From Rhizobium mesoamericanum STM3625 (GTDB lineage: Bacteria > Pseudomonadota > Alphaproteobacteria > Rhizobiales > Rhizobiaceae), in assembly GCF_000312665.1 (NCBI RefSeq), contig NZ_HF536772.1:1018382-1082381 (forward strand): 64,000 nucleotides of DNA, given 5' to 3'. The translations under genes were made by a program, and so were the position numbers. Below, in pieces: positions 17,656-26,608 of this stretch. Under the pieces are notes generated by a model. It did not search any database. It saw nothing but the letters and a program-made list of their open reading frames with translations, and had not been told where the DNA came from. Numbering within the stretch: position 1 is the first letter of the stretch; each line of letters starts with the position of its first letter.

Positions 17656-19113
17656 TTAATCCTTGGATTTCGCTTCCATATCGTCGAGCGCGGCGGCAAG
17701 GCGCTTTTCTTCGTTGAAGTAGCGTGCGCGATCCCAGAAATGGGGCTTGCCGATACCGGTCGATTTGTGTCTTCCGATCAGCCGGCCGGACGCGTCTTCG
17801 CCCTCGATTTCGTAGCGCATCAGATCCTGGGTGATGATCACGTCGCCTTCCATGCCGATCACTTCGGTGATCTGCGTGATACGGCGTGAGCCGTCACGCA
17901 GGCGCGCCGCCTGGACAATGATATCGATCGAACCGGCGATGATCTCACGTACCGTTTTCGCCGGTAGCGTGAAACCGCCCATCGCAATCATCGACTCGAT
18001 ACGGCTGAGGCATTCGCGCGGCGAGTTCGAGTGGATCGTCCCCATGGAGCCGTCGTGGCCGGTGTTCATGGCCTGCAGGAGGTCGAAAACCTCCGGTCCG
18101 CGCACTTCACCGACGATGATCCGTTCTGGACGCATACGCAGGCAGTTCTTGACGAGGTCGCGCATGGTGATCTCGCCTTCGCCTTCGATGTTCGGCGGCC
18201 GGGTTTCCAGGCGCACCACGTGCGGCTGTTGCAACTGCAGTTCGGCCGTGTCCTCGCAGGTGATGACGCGCTCATCCGCATCGATGTATCGCGTAAGGCA
18301 GTTGAGCAGCGTCGTCTTGCCCGAGCCGGTACCTCCCGAAATGACGACGTTGCAGCGAACGCGGCCGATGATCTGGAGCAGTGTCGCACCTTCCGGCGTG
18401 ATGGCACCGAAGCGAACGAGCTGCTCGAGGTTGAGCTTGTCCTTCTTGAACTTACGAATTGTGAGTGCGGGCCCGTCGATGGCGAGCGGCGGCGCAATGA
18501 CGTTGACACGGGAGCCGTCGGGCAGACGGGCGTCGCAGATCGGGCTTGATTCGTCGACACGGCGGCCAACCTGGCTAACGATACGCTGGCAGATCGAAAG
18601 CAGCTGGGAATTGTCGCGAAAGCGGATCTCGGATTCGATGGTCTTGCCGCCGACTTCGATGAAGGTCTGGCCGGCACCATTGACCATGATGTCGGCGATG
18701 TCGTCTCTGGCAAGCAGCGGTTCGAGCGGACCGTAACCGAGAACGTCGTTGCAGATGTCCTCGAGCAGTTCTTCCTGCTCGGAAATCGACATCGCGAAGT
18801 TCTTGATCGTGATGATGTCGTTGACGATATCGCGGATTTCTTCGCGCGCACTTTCTCCGTCGAGTTTGGCAAGCTGCGAAAGATCGATCGTATCGATCAG
18901 CGCGGAAAAGACCTGCGCTTTGGTATCGTAGTATTCATCGGTACGGGTTGGGCGCTTGCGCTGCGGCGTCTGCATCGGCGGCGGCGGAACTTGCTGGCGC
19001 TGCGGTTCAACCAGAACAGCAGGTGCCGAAGGCAAGGACTGCTGGGCCGGCGGAGGTGGTGCGATTGCCCCTCCCGCCTTGCCAAATCCTTCGTTTCCGC
19101 GTTTTCCGAACAT
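17656..19113 (-). CDS. cpaF: Flp pilus assembly ATPase CpaF/TadA
   Basis: A 485-residue secretion ATPase of the VirB11/GspE superfamily. Residues 1-55 are a Pro/Gln-rich linker, followed by an N-terminal domain. The Walker A motif is ISGGTGSGKTTLLN (Lys266), with an Asp box and MRPERIIVGEVRGPE (Walker B) and TGHDGSMGTIHSNS (His box) downstream. It powers pilin extrusion and, in related systems, retraction. It sits between cpaE and tadB in the operon. Confidence 0.96.
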   Translation of the reverse strand: MFGKRGNEGFGKAGGAIAPPPPAQQSLPSAPAVLVEPQRQQVPPPPMQTPQRKRPTRTDEYYDTKAQVFSALIDTIDLSQLAKLDGESAREEIRDIVNDIITIKNFAMSISEQEELLEDICNDVLGYGPLEPLLARDDIADIMVNGAGQTFIEVGGKTIESEIRFRDNSQLLSICQRIVSQVGRRVDESSPICDARLPDGSRVNVIAPPLAIDGPALTIRKFKKDKLNLEQLVRFGAITPEGATLLQIIGRVRCNVVISGGTGSGKTTLLNCLTRYIDADERVITCEDTAELQLQQPHVVRLETRPPNIEGEGEITMRDLVKNCLRMRPERIIVGEVRGPEVFDLLQAMNTGHDGSMGTIHSNSPRECLSRIESMIAMGGFTLPAKTVREIIAGSIDIIVQAARLRDGSRRITQITEVIGMEGDVIITQDLMRYEIEGEDASGRLIGRHKSTGIGKPHFWDRARYFNEEKRLAAALDDMEAKSKD

Positions 19114-19142
19114 GCCTTATTCCAATCCGATCTTGGCGAACG

Positions 19143-20420
19143 TCATTTGCGCTTCAGCAGGCCAAGCAACCCGCCCTTGCGGGCCTTCTTGACCGCGATA
19201 CGTCCGGTCACGATGTGCGATATCTGCGAAAATGTCTCCGCGGTTGGCGACTTCGCATCCATCTCCGAGATCATGCGGCCGCTGTTGGCCGCATTGCCGA
19301 AGAGGTTGGCGTCAAACGGGATGATCGCGATCGGCTCGGCTTCCAGCGGCTCGCAGAAGTCGGAGGGGCTGATTTCCGGCCGTTTGGGCATGCCGACCTG
19401 GTTGAGGATCAGATGCGGCATCTTGTCGTTGGGCCGCAACTTGCGAAGCGCATCCATCATATTCTTGGCGTTGCGCAAGTTGGCGAGATCGGGGGATGCA
19501 CAAATGACAACCTCGTCAACGGCCGCAAGCACAGAGCGGGTCCATTCCGACCAGGCATGCGGCACGTCGAGGACCGTGATGGGGGCGTTGCGTTGCAACA
19601 CGTCGAGAACAGGCTGAAACGCTTGCCCCTCGAAATCATAAGCGCGGTCGAGAAGGGAGGGGGCCGCAAGCAAAGACAAATGCTCGGAGCACTTCGTCAG
19701 CAGGCGGTCGAGAAATACCTCATCCAAGCGATCGGGCGCATATACCGCCTCGGCAATGCCCTGGGTCGGGTCCTGGTCGAAATCGATGTTGGCCGTGCCG
19801 TAGGGCAGGTCGAGATCGGCCAGGATCGTTTCTGTCGAAAACAGGTTGGAGATGCCGAACGCGCAATTGTGCGCGATCGTCGAAGAGCCTACCCCGCCTT
19901 TTGCGCCGATAAAACCGATGCTGCGGCCGAGTGGCTCCGCATCGGGGTCTACAAAGATCGCGGCCATCGCCATCATGATGTCAGGCATGGCGACTGGCTG
20001 AACCATGTACTCGGAAATACCGTTGCGCACGAGTTCGCGGTAAAGCGCGATGTCGTTGTAGTAACCGACGATAACGACCTTGGTGGAGGGGTCGCAAACG
20101 GCGGCGAGCGGCGCGAGCTCACTTAGCAGGCCCGCTGCTCCCGCCTTGCTTTCGAGAATGATCAGATTTGGAGTCGGCGCCGTCGCGAACATGTTGGCGG
20201 CGGCTGCGATACCCCCACTCGTGATGCGCAGACCAACCTTCGACATGCGGCGGTCTTGGCTGCAACGCTCCATGACGCGCTGTAATTCTTCGCTCTCACA
20301 GAACGCGTGCACCGATATGCGTGGCAAGGGCCGCATGTTCTCGAGCTCGGCCATCCGGATCGCCTCCTCGGCATTCCGCAGCTCGGTGGTGTTCTTGATC
20401 TCGTATTCGACGGTGCTCAT
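19143..20420 (-). CDS. cpaE: Pilus assembly protein CpaE (ParA/MinD-like)
   Basis: A 425-residue protein with an N-terminal receiver-like domain (about 40-150, lacking a clear phospho-acceptor set) and a MinD/ParA-type ATPase domain with the deviant Walker A GAKGGVGSST. CpaE localises the Tad apparatus at the cell pole in Caulobacter. I prefer ATG 20420; a TTG four codons upstream (20432) is also possible and neither has a strong ribosome site. The cpaD stop is 18 bases before the ATG. Confidence 0.92.
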   Translation of the reverse strand: MSTVEYEIKNTTELRNAEEAIRMAELENMRPLPRISVHAFCESEELQRVMERCSQDRRMSKVGLRITSGGIAAAANMFATAPTPNLIILESKAGAAGLLSELAPLAAVCDPSTKVVIVGYYNDIALYRELVRNGISEYMVQPVAMPDIMMAMAAIFVDPDAEPLGRSIGFIGAKGGVGSSTIAHNCAFGISNLFSTETILADLDLPYGTANIDFDQDPTQGIAEAVYAPDRLDEVFLDRLLTKCSEHLSLLAAPSLLDRAYDFEGQAFQPVLDVLQRNAPITVLDVPHAWSEWTRSVLAAVDEVVICASPDLANLRNAKNMMDALRKLRPNDKMPHLILNQVGMPKRPEISPSDFCEPLEAEPIAIIPFDANLFGNAANSGRMISEMDAKSPTAETFSQISHIVTGRIAVKKARKGGLLGLLKRK

Positions 20421-20438
20421 TGTTCGGCCCAACCCTGA

Positions 20439-21182
20439 TCAGAACGTACTTGAACCGGTGACATCTTCGATCGTGCTCGACGTCTCGCGATACTCCTTGA
20501 TCGCGGCGTTGCGACGCGTCGCATCGATTGGCGTCATGCCGCGGGGCGCGATCAGGTCTTCCGGGTTCGCCACCTGTGCAGCCAGATTGTTCTGCGTTGC
20601 GCAGCCAAAATTGTAGTAGTTCTGGTTGCTGAAATCGTTGATCATGTCCCTTGGCCATTGACCGCATTGCGACGTCATTGCCGTCGTGCCGAGAAAAGTC
20701 AGGCGAATGGGCGCGGCGTCGCCCGGACCGGTGGCTGCGTAGCTGCTGTTGACGATCTTGGAACTTGCGATACCGCGAGCCGACAGTTCGGCGCGCACTT
20801 GGCCGCGTAGCTGACGCGCGGCGGCTGCATTCGGCGATCCCTCGGGCGTCAACAGATAGACCGGCCCGGTGGCCCGCGACAAATAGTTCTGTGCGAAGCC
20901 GCGGATCATGTCACGCTGGGCGATGTTAAGGCGGCGGTCCGTCGAAGCGACCGGGAGATCGACCGACTGCTCGGCTTCAGCAACAACGATTGGGTGGCGT
21001 TGGCGATAGTCGTCGGGAATTCCACCGGTCGTCAGGTCGTCGTGGGAGGCGCAGCCCGAAAGCAAGGCGACCGTCACGGCGACCGCAGTCAGCAGCGACT
21101 TCGAAAGGCGGGATTCATGCGCTGTGTTCTGCTGGTTGGCCATTGACTGATCTCTGTGTTGTGCCATTGCTGCCGCGCTCAT
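20439..21182 (-). CDS. cpaD: Pilus biogenesis lipoprotein CpaD
   Basis: A 247-residue outer-membrane lipoprotein with signal peptide and lipobox LLSGC (Cys44 from this start), then the CpaD domain including CGQWPRDM and FGCATQNNLAAQVANPEDLI, which is diagnostic of the family. The start ATG overlaps the cpaC stop (ATGA), implying coupled translation. A later ATG at 21143 would give a more usual signal-peptide length. It works with the CpaC secretin. Confidence 0.92.
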   Translation of the reverse strand: MSAAAMAQHRDQSMANQQNTAHESRLSKSLLTAVAVTVALLSGCASHDDLTTGGIPDDYRQRHPIVVAEAEQSVDLPVASTDRRLNIAQRDMIRGFAQNYLSRATGPVYLLTPEGSPNAAAARQLRGQVRAELSARGIASSKIVNSSYAATGPGDAAPIRLTFLGTTAMTSQCGQWPRDMINDFSNQNYYNFGCATQNNLAAQVANPEDLIAPRGMTPIDATRRNAAIKEYRETSSTIEDVTGSSTF

Positions 21183-22690
21183 TTGTAGATGAACCCGATG
21201 GAGCCATGGAATTGAGCGTTGGCAACGGGTGTCTCGCGGCCGCCATAAACCTTGTTGACGCGATTGAGCAGGAAAGCCGCAGCGTCGTTTTCCGGGCTAA
21301 AGTTGTCGTCGGGACGGTTGAGCTGATTGCGCGCGACCGGGCGGACCAGATAGGGCGTTGCAATGATGACAAGCTCGGTCTCGTCACGCTCGACTGTGCG
21401 CTGCCGGAACAATGTGCCGAGCAGGGGGATCTTGTTAACACCTGGCGTGCCGTTCGAGGTCTGTGAGACGTTGTCACGGATCAGGCCTGCAAGCGCGATT
21501 GAGCCACCGGAAGGAAGTTCGACCGATGTTTCCGCCGAGCGACGTTGATAGGTCGGTGTTGACCCGGAAACCGAAGGTGCAGGCTCCGACACGTTGGTCT
21601 TGATTTCCAGGCTGATGCGGCCGGAAGAAAGCACGACAGGTTTAAAGGCGAGATTGATGCCGTAGTTGTAGGGAACGATCGTCGTGTTTCCGTCACTGTC
21701 CGTCGTCGAATAGAGCACCTGACCACCGGAGTTGAACGTCGCGGCCTGACCCGAGATCGCGGTCAGCGTTGGCTCAGCCAGCGTTTTGACTACTTTTGCC
21801 TGCTCAAGCGCACTGACATAGGTCGAGATATCGTATTTCCCGATCGAGTTTTTGAAGAGGGCTGCCAGGCCGCCGCCGACAAGTGCCGCTGCATTGTCTG
21901 CAGAAGGGGTGCCCAACTGCGCGACCGTCAGCCCACTGGAGTTTGAAACCAAATTATCAAAGCCGAGCTGTTTCAGGACCTCCCTACGAACTTCGGCGAT
22001 AGTCACCTTCAACGTAACCTGATCTTCGCCCTGAATCTGCAAGAGATTGACCACCTGGGATATCTGGCGGTTTTCTGCAAACAGCGCGACTGAACTGTCG
22101 CCGCCCGAACCGGTAGCGGTTTCCGTACGTGTCGTTGCTTCGCCGCCCTTCAAAAACACTTGTGCCAGATCCGCAGCCTGGGCCGCATCCTGGGGTGTGC
22201 GAACCGTGCCTGTCAGCACGATGTTGTCCGAGACGATCTCGACTTTGATGCAGGAGTCGGGAATGAAGCGCCGGAGATTGGCTTCCAGGCCCGCGACGTC
22301 GCGCTCGATCGCGATATCGAGGCTGACGATCTGCTGGCCGTCGGCACCAAAGATGAAGATGTTCGTCTGCCCAACGGTCTTGCCGAAGAGATAGATGCGA
22401 CGCGAGCTGCGGGTGACGGCGTCGGCCATAGAGGGGTCGGAAACCAGAATGTCATGGGCATCGACTGGCAAGTCGACGACGATCGCCTTCTTCAAACCCA
22501 GCTTGAGGCTGCGATGAGCACCAGGACCCGTCTGGGTTATCGAAACGATGCCGTCGGCACTGGCCCAAGCGGTGCTTATGCCGAGGACAGGAGCCAAAAA
22601 GCCGGGCGCCACCCCGGTGTATCCGATCGCAAAGGACAAGCACCCTGCCATCAAGGGCTTCATGTGGCGCTTCAAATTGCCCATTCTCAT
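21179..22690 (-). CDS. cpaC: Outer-membrane secretin CpaC/RcpA
   Basis: 503 residues: signal peptide, a pilus-formation N-terminal domain (KLGLKKAIVVDLPVDAHDILVSDPSMADAV), a BON-like segment (about 140-190), and the secretin domain with EVRREVLKQLG and the C-terminal VPLLGTLFRQ-like motif KIPLLGTLFR. It forms the outer-membrane pore for the Flp pilus. The first two codons (MRMGN) offer alternative starts. It is followed by cpaD with overlapping stop and start. Confidence 0.95.
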   Translation of the reverse strand: MRMGNLKRHMKPLMAGCLSFAIGYTGVAPGFLAPVLGISTAWASADGIVSITQTGPGAHRSLKLGLKKAIVVDLPVDAHDILVSDPSMADAVTRSSRRIYLFGKTVGQTNIFIFGADGQQIVSLDIAIERDVAGLEANLRRFIPDSCIKVEIVSDNIVLTGTVRTPQDAAQAADLAQVFLKGGEATTRTETATGSGGDSSVALFAENRQISQVVNLLQIQGEDQVTLKVTIAEVRREVLKQLGFDNLVSNSSGLTVAQLGTPSADNAAALVGGGLAALFKNSIGKYDISTYVSALEQAKVVKTLAEPTLTAISGQAATFNSGGQVLYSTTDSDGNTTIVPYNYGINLAFKPVVLSSGRISLEIKTNVSEPAPSVSGSTPTYQRRSAETSVELPSGGSIALAGLIRDNVSQTSNGTPGVNKIPLLGTLFRQRTVERDETELVIIATPYLVRPVARNQLNRPDDNFSPENDAAAFLLNRVNKVYGGRETPVANAQFHGSIGFIYK

Positions 22691-22695
22691 TTCCT

Positions 22696-23508
22696 TTACT
22701 CGGCCTTCGGCGCGCTGCTGTCAGTGACGATCGAGCCTGATTTGATGACTTGGACGAGGGCACTGCCGTTATCGCCGCTGAGAAGGTAGTCGGCAGCGCT
22801 GGTATCCTGTTCCTGCGCGTCGGCGACGGAACGCAGTGCCAGCGAAAGCCGGTTGGCCATCTGTTGCGCGACGGCCAGTACCTTTGTTTGATCGGGGGTG
22901 AGTTCCAACGTGGCTGTCGTTCCGACCACGGCCTTGGAGCCATCTTCCTTTTCCTGGATCTGCTGGTCGATTGCGAGCACGCGCACATTGTTCAGCACCG
23001 TCTCGGTCAGGTACTTGTCGCCATCCTTTGCCTTGCGGACCATGATGACGTCGACGCGGTCGTTTGGTAGGATGAAGCCACCGGCACCCGTGGAGACCGA
23101 GATTTCCGTTGCAACTGCACGCTTTCCAGAAGGCAGAAGTGAGGACATGATGCGGCTGTTCGAGTCCGCGATCTTTTCCGCGCGGATCGGTTCGCCCTCG
23201 AAGATCGGCAAGCGAACGACGGCGCCCTGCATATCTTTCAGCGCGTCGGGCTTATCGGCTTCGGTGATAAAGCCCTGGACGACGCCACTCTGCGGCCAGC
23301 CCATCCAGTGAACCGCCTTATCGTCCAATCGTGCCCCAACCGGCAAATTGGCACTGGAGACGAGGACTTTGACCGTCGGCTCCTTCTCGACGACCGATTG
23401 AACCTGGGTGACCACGGAACCGCGGCCCGCAAGGCTCATCGCCAGCACACCGGCAAGGCCGGCTGCCACAACAGCCACTCCAAGTATCATCAGGCGGGCG
23501 GGTCTCAT
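22696..23508 (-). CDS. cpaB: Flp pilus assembly protein CpaB/RcpC
   Basis: A 270-residue periplasmic protein. It has an N-terminal membrane anchor (RLMILGVAVVAAGLAGVLAM), an SAF domain (VKVLVSSANLPVGARLDDKAV, about 45-110) and an RcpC domain downstream. It probably contacts the pilus or secretin. ATG 23508 is supported by AGGAAG; the frame is open another 16 codons upstream without signal character. The 109 bases before it are AT-rich and may hold an internal promoter. Confidence 0.92.
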   Translation of the reverse strand: MRPARLMILGVAVVAAGLAGVLAMSLAGRGSVVTQVQSVVEKEPTVKVLVSSANLPVGARLDDKAVHWMGWPQSGVVQGFITEADKPDALKDMQGAVVRLPIFEGEPIRAEKIADSNSRIMSSLLPSGKRAVATEISVSTGAGGFILPNDRVDVIMVRKAKDGDKYLTETVLNNVRVLAIDQQIQEKEDGSKAVVGTTATLELTPDQTKVLAVAQQMANRLSLALRSVADAQEQDTSAADYLLSGDNGSALVQVIKSGSIVTDSSAPKAE

Positions 23509-23617
23509 CGAACTTCCTCGGGATTCGCAATATTCGACCCGGAGAATGGCCCGCAATTGGTGTAATTATAGTTAATAAAAGCCTTCGATTTTAAGTTAAC
23601 GGAGGCTTACCTTGCCG

Positions 23618-24130
23618 TTACTTAAGCCCTTCAAGTGCTGCAATGAAGAGCGGCGACGAGGGAAAGGCGATAAACCCGCCAATTGCGATTGCAATGCCAT
23701 AGGGAATTTTCTTGGTCACAAATAGTGAATCGGGCACTCGCAGGCCAATCGTCGTGATAACAGCGCTTTGCGTTCGCACTGCCAGAATAGCCATGGTTAA
23801 CAGGCCGCCCACGACGCCGACGTAGGCGATGAACTCTAAAAGAGGCTGTCCAAAGCCAAACCATACGGCTGCCGCGGTCAGCAGCTTGGCGTCTCCCCCG
23901 CCCATGACATTCAGGGCGAAGAACACAAAACAGGCGGCAAAGACGACGGCGCCGCCGAATAGATGATAACCAAACGTCTGCCAATCCATGCCCACGAAGG
24001 GGGCCAGCCAAAGAAATGACAGCAATAGTATAACCGAGATTCTGTTCGGGATGGTCATCGTTAACATGTCCATCACCGCGGCAAACGCTAGGCACATCGG
24101 AAAGACGGTAATGATGACGCTGGCAGTCAT
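23618..24130 (-). CDS. cpaA: Prepilin peptidase CpaA/TadV
   Basis: A 170-residue polytopic aspartyl protease that cleaves the Flp prepilin and TadE/TadF-type pseudopilins. The two catalytic aspartates are Asp21 (VMDMLTMTIPNR) and Asp80 in the GxGD-type motif MGGGDAK. Five or six hydrophobic segments. It lacks the N-methylation domain of classical PilD, as normal for this subfamily. It lies between cpaB and the pilin gene, beyond the pilin terminator. Confidence 0.94.
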   Translation of the reverse strand: MTASVIITVFPMCLAFAAVMDMLTMTIPNRISVILLLSFLWLAPFVGMDWQTFGYHLFGGAVVFAACFVFFALNVMGGGDAKLLTAAAVWFGFGQPLLEFIAYVGVVGGLLTMAILAVRTQSAVITTIGLRVPDSLFVTKKIPYGIAIAIGGFIAFPSSPLFIAALEGLK

Positions 24131-24161
24131 GACGGACCCCCATTTAGCCGAACAAAATGTA

Positions 24162-24190
24162 AAGCCGTCCTGAGCGCGTCAGGACGGCTT
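24162..24190 (-). terminator. Strong terminator after the pilin gene
   Basis: A perfect 12-pair stem (AAGCCGTCCTGA at 24162-24173, TCAGGACGGCTT at 24179-24190) with loop GCGCG. T-rich DNA flanks it on both sides. It lies between the pilin stop and the cpaA start, so most pilin transcripts should end here and some read on into cpaA. Confidence 0.85.
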
Positions 24191-24213
24191 TTCTTCTCAA
24201 AGGCGACTTGCCA

Positions 24214-24408
24214 TCAGCAGGTGACGCCGCCGGTGTTGCAAGCGTCGTTCATCTTCGTCGATATGCCTGAGAAGACGTTGTTCAGTTTGCTGCCCAGTGC
24301 GGTTGCACCTGTGATGAGCGCGACGGAGATCAGCGCTGCGATCAGGCCATATTCAATTGCGGTCGCGCCGGATTCGTCCTTCAGAAAACGGCTAACAAGC
24401 TTGGTCAT
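24214..24408 (-). CDS. pilA: Flp-type pilin (major pilus subunit)
   Basis: A 64-residue Flp prepilin: basic leader MTKLVSRFLKDESG, cleavage expected after Gly14, then ATAIEYGLIAALISVALI with the hallmark Glu19-Tyr20 at +5/+6 and a single hydrophobic helix. Two cysteines in the C-terminal tail (DACNTGGVTC) may form a disulfide. AGGAGT precedes ATG 24408. It is the first gene of the minus-strand pilus set and is insulated by a terminator. CpaA should process it. Confidence 0.96.
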   Translation of the reverse strand: MTKLVSRFLKDESGATAIEYGLIAALISVALITGATALGSKLNNVFSGISTKMNDACNTGGVTC

Positions 24409-24793
24409 GGTAACTCCTAACTCCAGTTGATGTTCAGCACGTCCGCCAACTGTTGCCGTTGATCGGATTGCCACAATTTACCGATTGCCTGTTTCCATCA
24501 AATTAAGCAGTTGGGTTACTACTTCGTAAACATCGATCGCCGCCCAAACATGGTAACTCTATTCTTGCGTCGCTAGCTAAAATTCTAGAAAAGCATGCGT
24601 GCGCCTGGGTTTTTGGGGCTTAAATACATGCATCGTCGCGAAGAATGGGAGGCTCCGTGGTAGCGCGTGATTGCGTTTTAATCGAAGCGATGTGCACTTC
24701 TCTGGATGAAACGAAGCGGAGTTAAAGCTTCATTCACCATTTCTTCTCATTCTGTTTGGCAAAAATCGCTTTAACCCTTGAAAGAGAGCCAAA
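24409..24793. other. Divergent promoter region of the pilus locus
   Basis: 385 AT-rich bases between the pilin gene (-) and the CpaC-N-like gene (+). No gene is seen. A TTAA-N7-TTCA element at 24722-24736 is one mismatch from a CtrA box, but is not compelling alone. Promoters for both directions are expected here. Confidence 0.4.
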
Positions 24794-25204
24794 ATGTCAC
24801 CGAGCGGCAAGAGGATCATCCTGGCCAGCTTTCTTGCCACCCTCGGCCTCTGTGACTCCGCGCTAGCGCAGCAGAACATGCTGCGGGTCTATATGGATCA
24901 GGCCCGTGTTTTGAAGCTTGATCGCGCGGTCAGCAAAGTCATCGTGGGAAACGCCAAGGTCGCGGATGCGACCGTTGCTGATTCGAAAACGATCGTCTTG
25001 ACCGGCCGCAGTTTCGGAACGACGAATCTGGTGCTGCTCGATGCGGACGGCAATGCAATTCTGGACGAGAGCATTCTTGTCTCGATTGATGAGGCAAACA
25101 CCGTCCGGGTGTTTCGCCAGACGGAGCGCTCGGTCCTTTCCTGCACCCCGAATTGCGAGCAACACAGCCAGCAGGGGGCGGAGACTACAGCGGCTGCTCA
25201 ATGA
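24794..25204 (+). CDS. Stand-alone pilus-formation N-terminal domain protein (CpaC-N-like)
   Basis: A 136-residue exported protein with a signal peptide ending DSALA before QQNMLRVY, and a domain matching the N-terminal part of CpaC (LKLDRAVSKVIVGNAKVADATVADSKTIVLTG). It has no secretin domain. A Cys-containing tail (LSCTPNCEQ) follows. GAAAGAGAG precedes the ATG. It probably acts in the periplasm with the secretin, but its precise role is unknown. Start of the plus-strand pilus genes. Confidence 0.85.
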   Translation: MSPSGKRIILASFLATLGLCDSALAQQNMLRVYMDQARVLKLDRAVSKVIVGNAKVADATVADSKTIVLTGRSFGTTNLVLLDADGNAILDESILVSIDEANTVRVFRQTERSVLSCTPNCEQHSQQGAETTAAAQ

Positions 25205-25316
25205 TAGCTGCCAGGTTGCGCTGCGAACGTCCGCTAAACTTCCGACCCTGCTTGAAACGGAAAATCAACGATCGCGCTCTAAAAGAGTGTAGTCGAAGCT
25301 GTCCCGGGTACAGGCC

Positions 25317-25934
25317 ATGAAGGAAACGGATGAAGCAGCGGACGCGGCCTCCCGTCTCCGCCGCCGGGAAAGGCTGCGTTTAACCGAGTTTGCACGCTCG
25401 CGCGACGGGTCGGCCGCGATCGAATTTGCGCTCCTTGCCATCCCCTATTTCCTGGTCGTCTTTGCGATCATCGAGACATTCATCGCCTTCGCCGGCGAGG
25501 AGCTCATGTCGAATGCTGTGGATACGATGAGCCGCAAGATGCGGACCGGGCAGATCACACCTGCGAACACTGATCTAACGGCATTCCGAACGGAGCTCTG
25601 CAGTGAGATTTCCATTCTGATAAAGTGCTCCTCGACGGAGGCTGCGACGCCGAGCAAGCTGTTTGTCGATGTGCAGAACTTCAGCACCTTTGCTGCCATC
25701 CCCACAACGATACCCCGGACGTCAACCAGCGCCTACGCGGACATCAAGACCTCGGCCTTCAAGTATCTTCCCGGCGGCTCTGGCACGATCAATATGGTTC
25801 GGGCCTACTACCGCTGGCAGGTCATCACCGACCTAATACGACCCTATATTACGAATGTCCGCCCCACCGATGGTTCTTCGTCATACTTCCTGATCGTCGC
25901 AACCGCAGCCTTCCAGAACGAGCAGTATCCCTGA
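25317..25934 (+). CDS. tadE: TadE-like pseudopilin
   Basis: 205 residues with a TadE domain: RDGSAAIEFALLAIPYFLVV, in which the prepilin-type cleavage site G|SAAIEF (Glu at +5) is followed by one membrane helix, and then a periplasmic domain. TadE-type minor pilins are cleaved by CpaA/TadV and needed for pilus formation. Its TGA overlaps the next ATG (ATGA at 25932-25936). The N-terminal 35 residues before the helix are charged and cytoplasmic. Confidence 0.88.
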   Translation: MKETDEAADAASRLRRRERLRLTEFARSRDGSAAIEFALLAIPYFLVVFAIIETFIAFAGEELMSNAVDTMSRKMRTGQITPANTDLTAFRTELCSEISILIKCSSTEAATPSKLFVDVQNFSTFAAIPTTIPRTSTSAYADIKTSAFKYLPGGSGTINMVRAYYRWQVITDLIRPYITNVRPTDGSSSYFLIVATAAFQNEQYP

Positions 25935-26509
25935 TGAAAGGTCGCGGAATTTCGATACGGCTTCATCGGCTGACAAAACGCTTTGTCGGCGACCGGCAAG
26001 GCGTTGGCGCGATCGAGTTCGCCATCCTGTTTCCGATTCTGGTGATGCTTTATATCGGTGCATTCGAGATCACGATTGGTCTCAGCATGAGCAAGCGTGC
26101 CAGCCGGGCGGCGGGCATGATCACCGATGTCGTGACGCAACAGAAAAGCGTAACCAAGTCCTGGCTTGCCGATATGCCCTCGGTCGCTTCCGCAGTGTTC
26201 GTTCCTTATGGCTCGACCGGCCTTACGATCAAGATCACGGGCATTGCGCTGGATGGGACTGGGAACCCGAAGGTGGCATGGTCCTGGGCGCAGAATGGGA
26301 CTCGTCCCTATGCGGTGAATTCTGTGACAACAGTGCCTGCCGATATGAAGAAAGCCAACATCTTTCTGGTTCGTACAGAGCTCAGCGTTCCCTACAAGCT
26401 CTTCCTGTTTGCGCCGAACTTGGCACCGAACAACAGCACAATCACCATCAGCCGCAGTTACTTCTACCTTCCACGTGCGAGCGATACTGTTACTTGCAGC
26501 GATTGCTGA
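25934..26509 (+). CDS. tadF: TadE/TadF-like pseudopilin
   Basis: 191 residues with the same plan as its neighbour: a basic leader, then RQGVGAIEFAILFPILVMLYIGAFE (prepilin-like site with Glu at +5 and a single helix), then a periplasmic domain ending with a CSDC motif. The start overlaps the previous stop, so the pair is coupled. It could equally be called a second TadE; the TadF label is positional. The frame stays open far upstream, but that is in another frame of tadE. Confidence 0.85.
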   Translation: MKGRGISIRLHRLTKRFVGDRQGVGAIEFAILFPILVMLYIGAFEITIGLSMSKRASRAAGMITDVVTQQKSVTKSWLADMPSVASAVFVPYGSTGLTIKITGIALDGTGNPKVAWSWAQNGTRPYAVNSVTTVPADMKKANIFLVRTELSVPYKLFLFAPNLAPNNSTITISRSYFYLPRASDTVTCSDC

Positions 26510-26608
26510 TCAAGCCGAATGCCGGTTTGCCAAGCGCGCCCTGCCGTTATAAGGCTTGAGCAGCAGCGGCCCCTGACGAGGCCGTCAAATTCTGTCGCTA
26601 GGTGGAGT

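Noticed and set aside
17831..18736. 301-codon open frame on the plus strand opposite cpaF
   Set aside because: Antisense to a clear cpaF gene, rich in Arg/Ser/Thr, no domain. A GC-rich codon-usage shadow.
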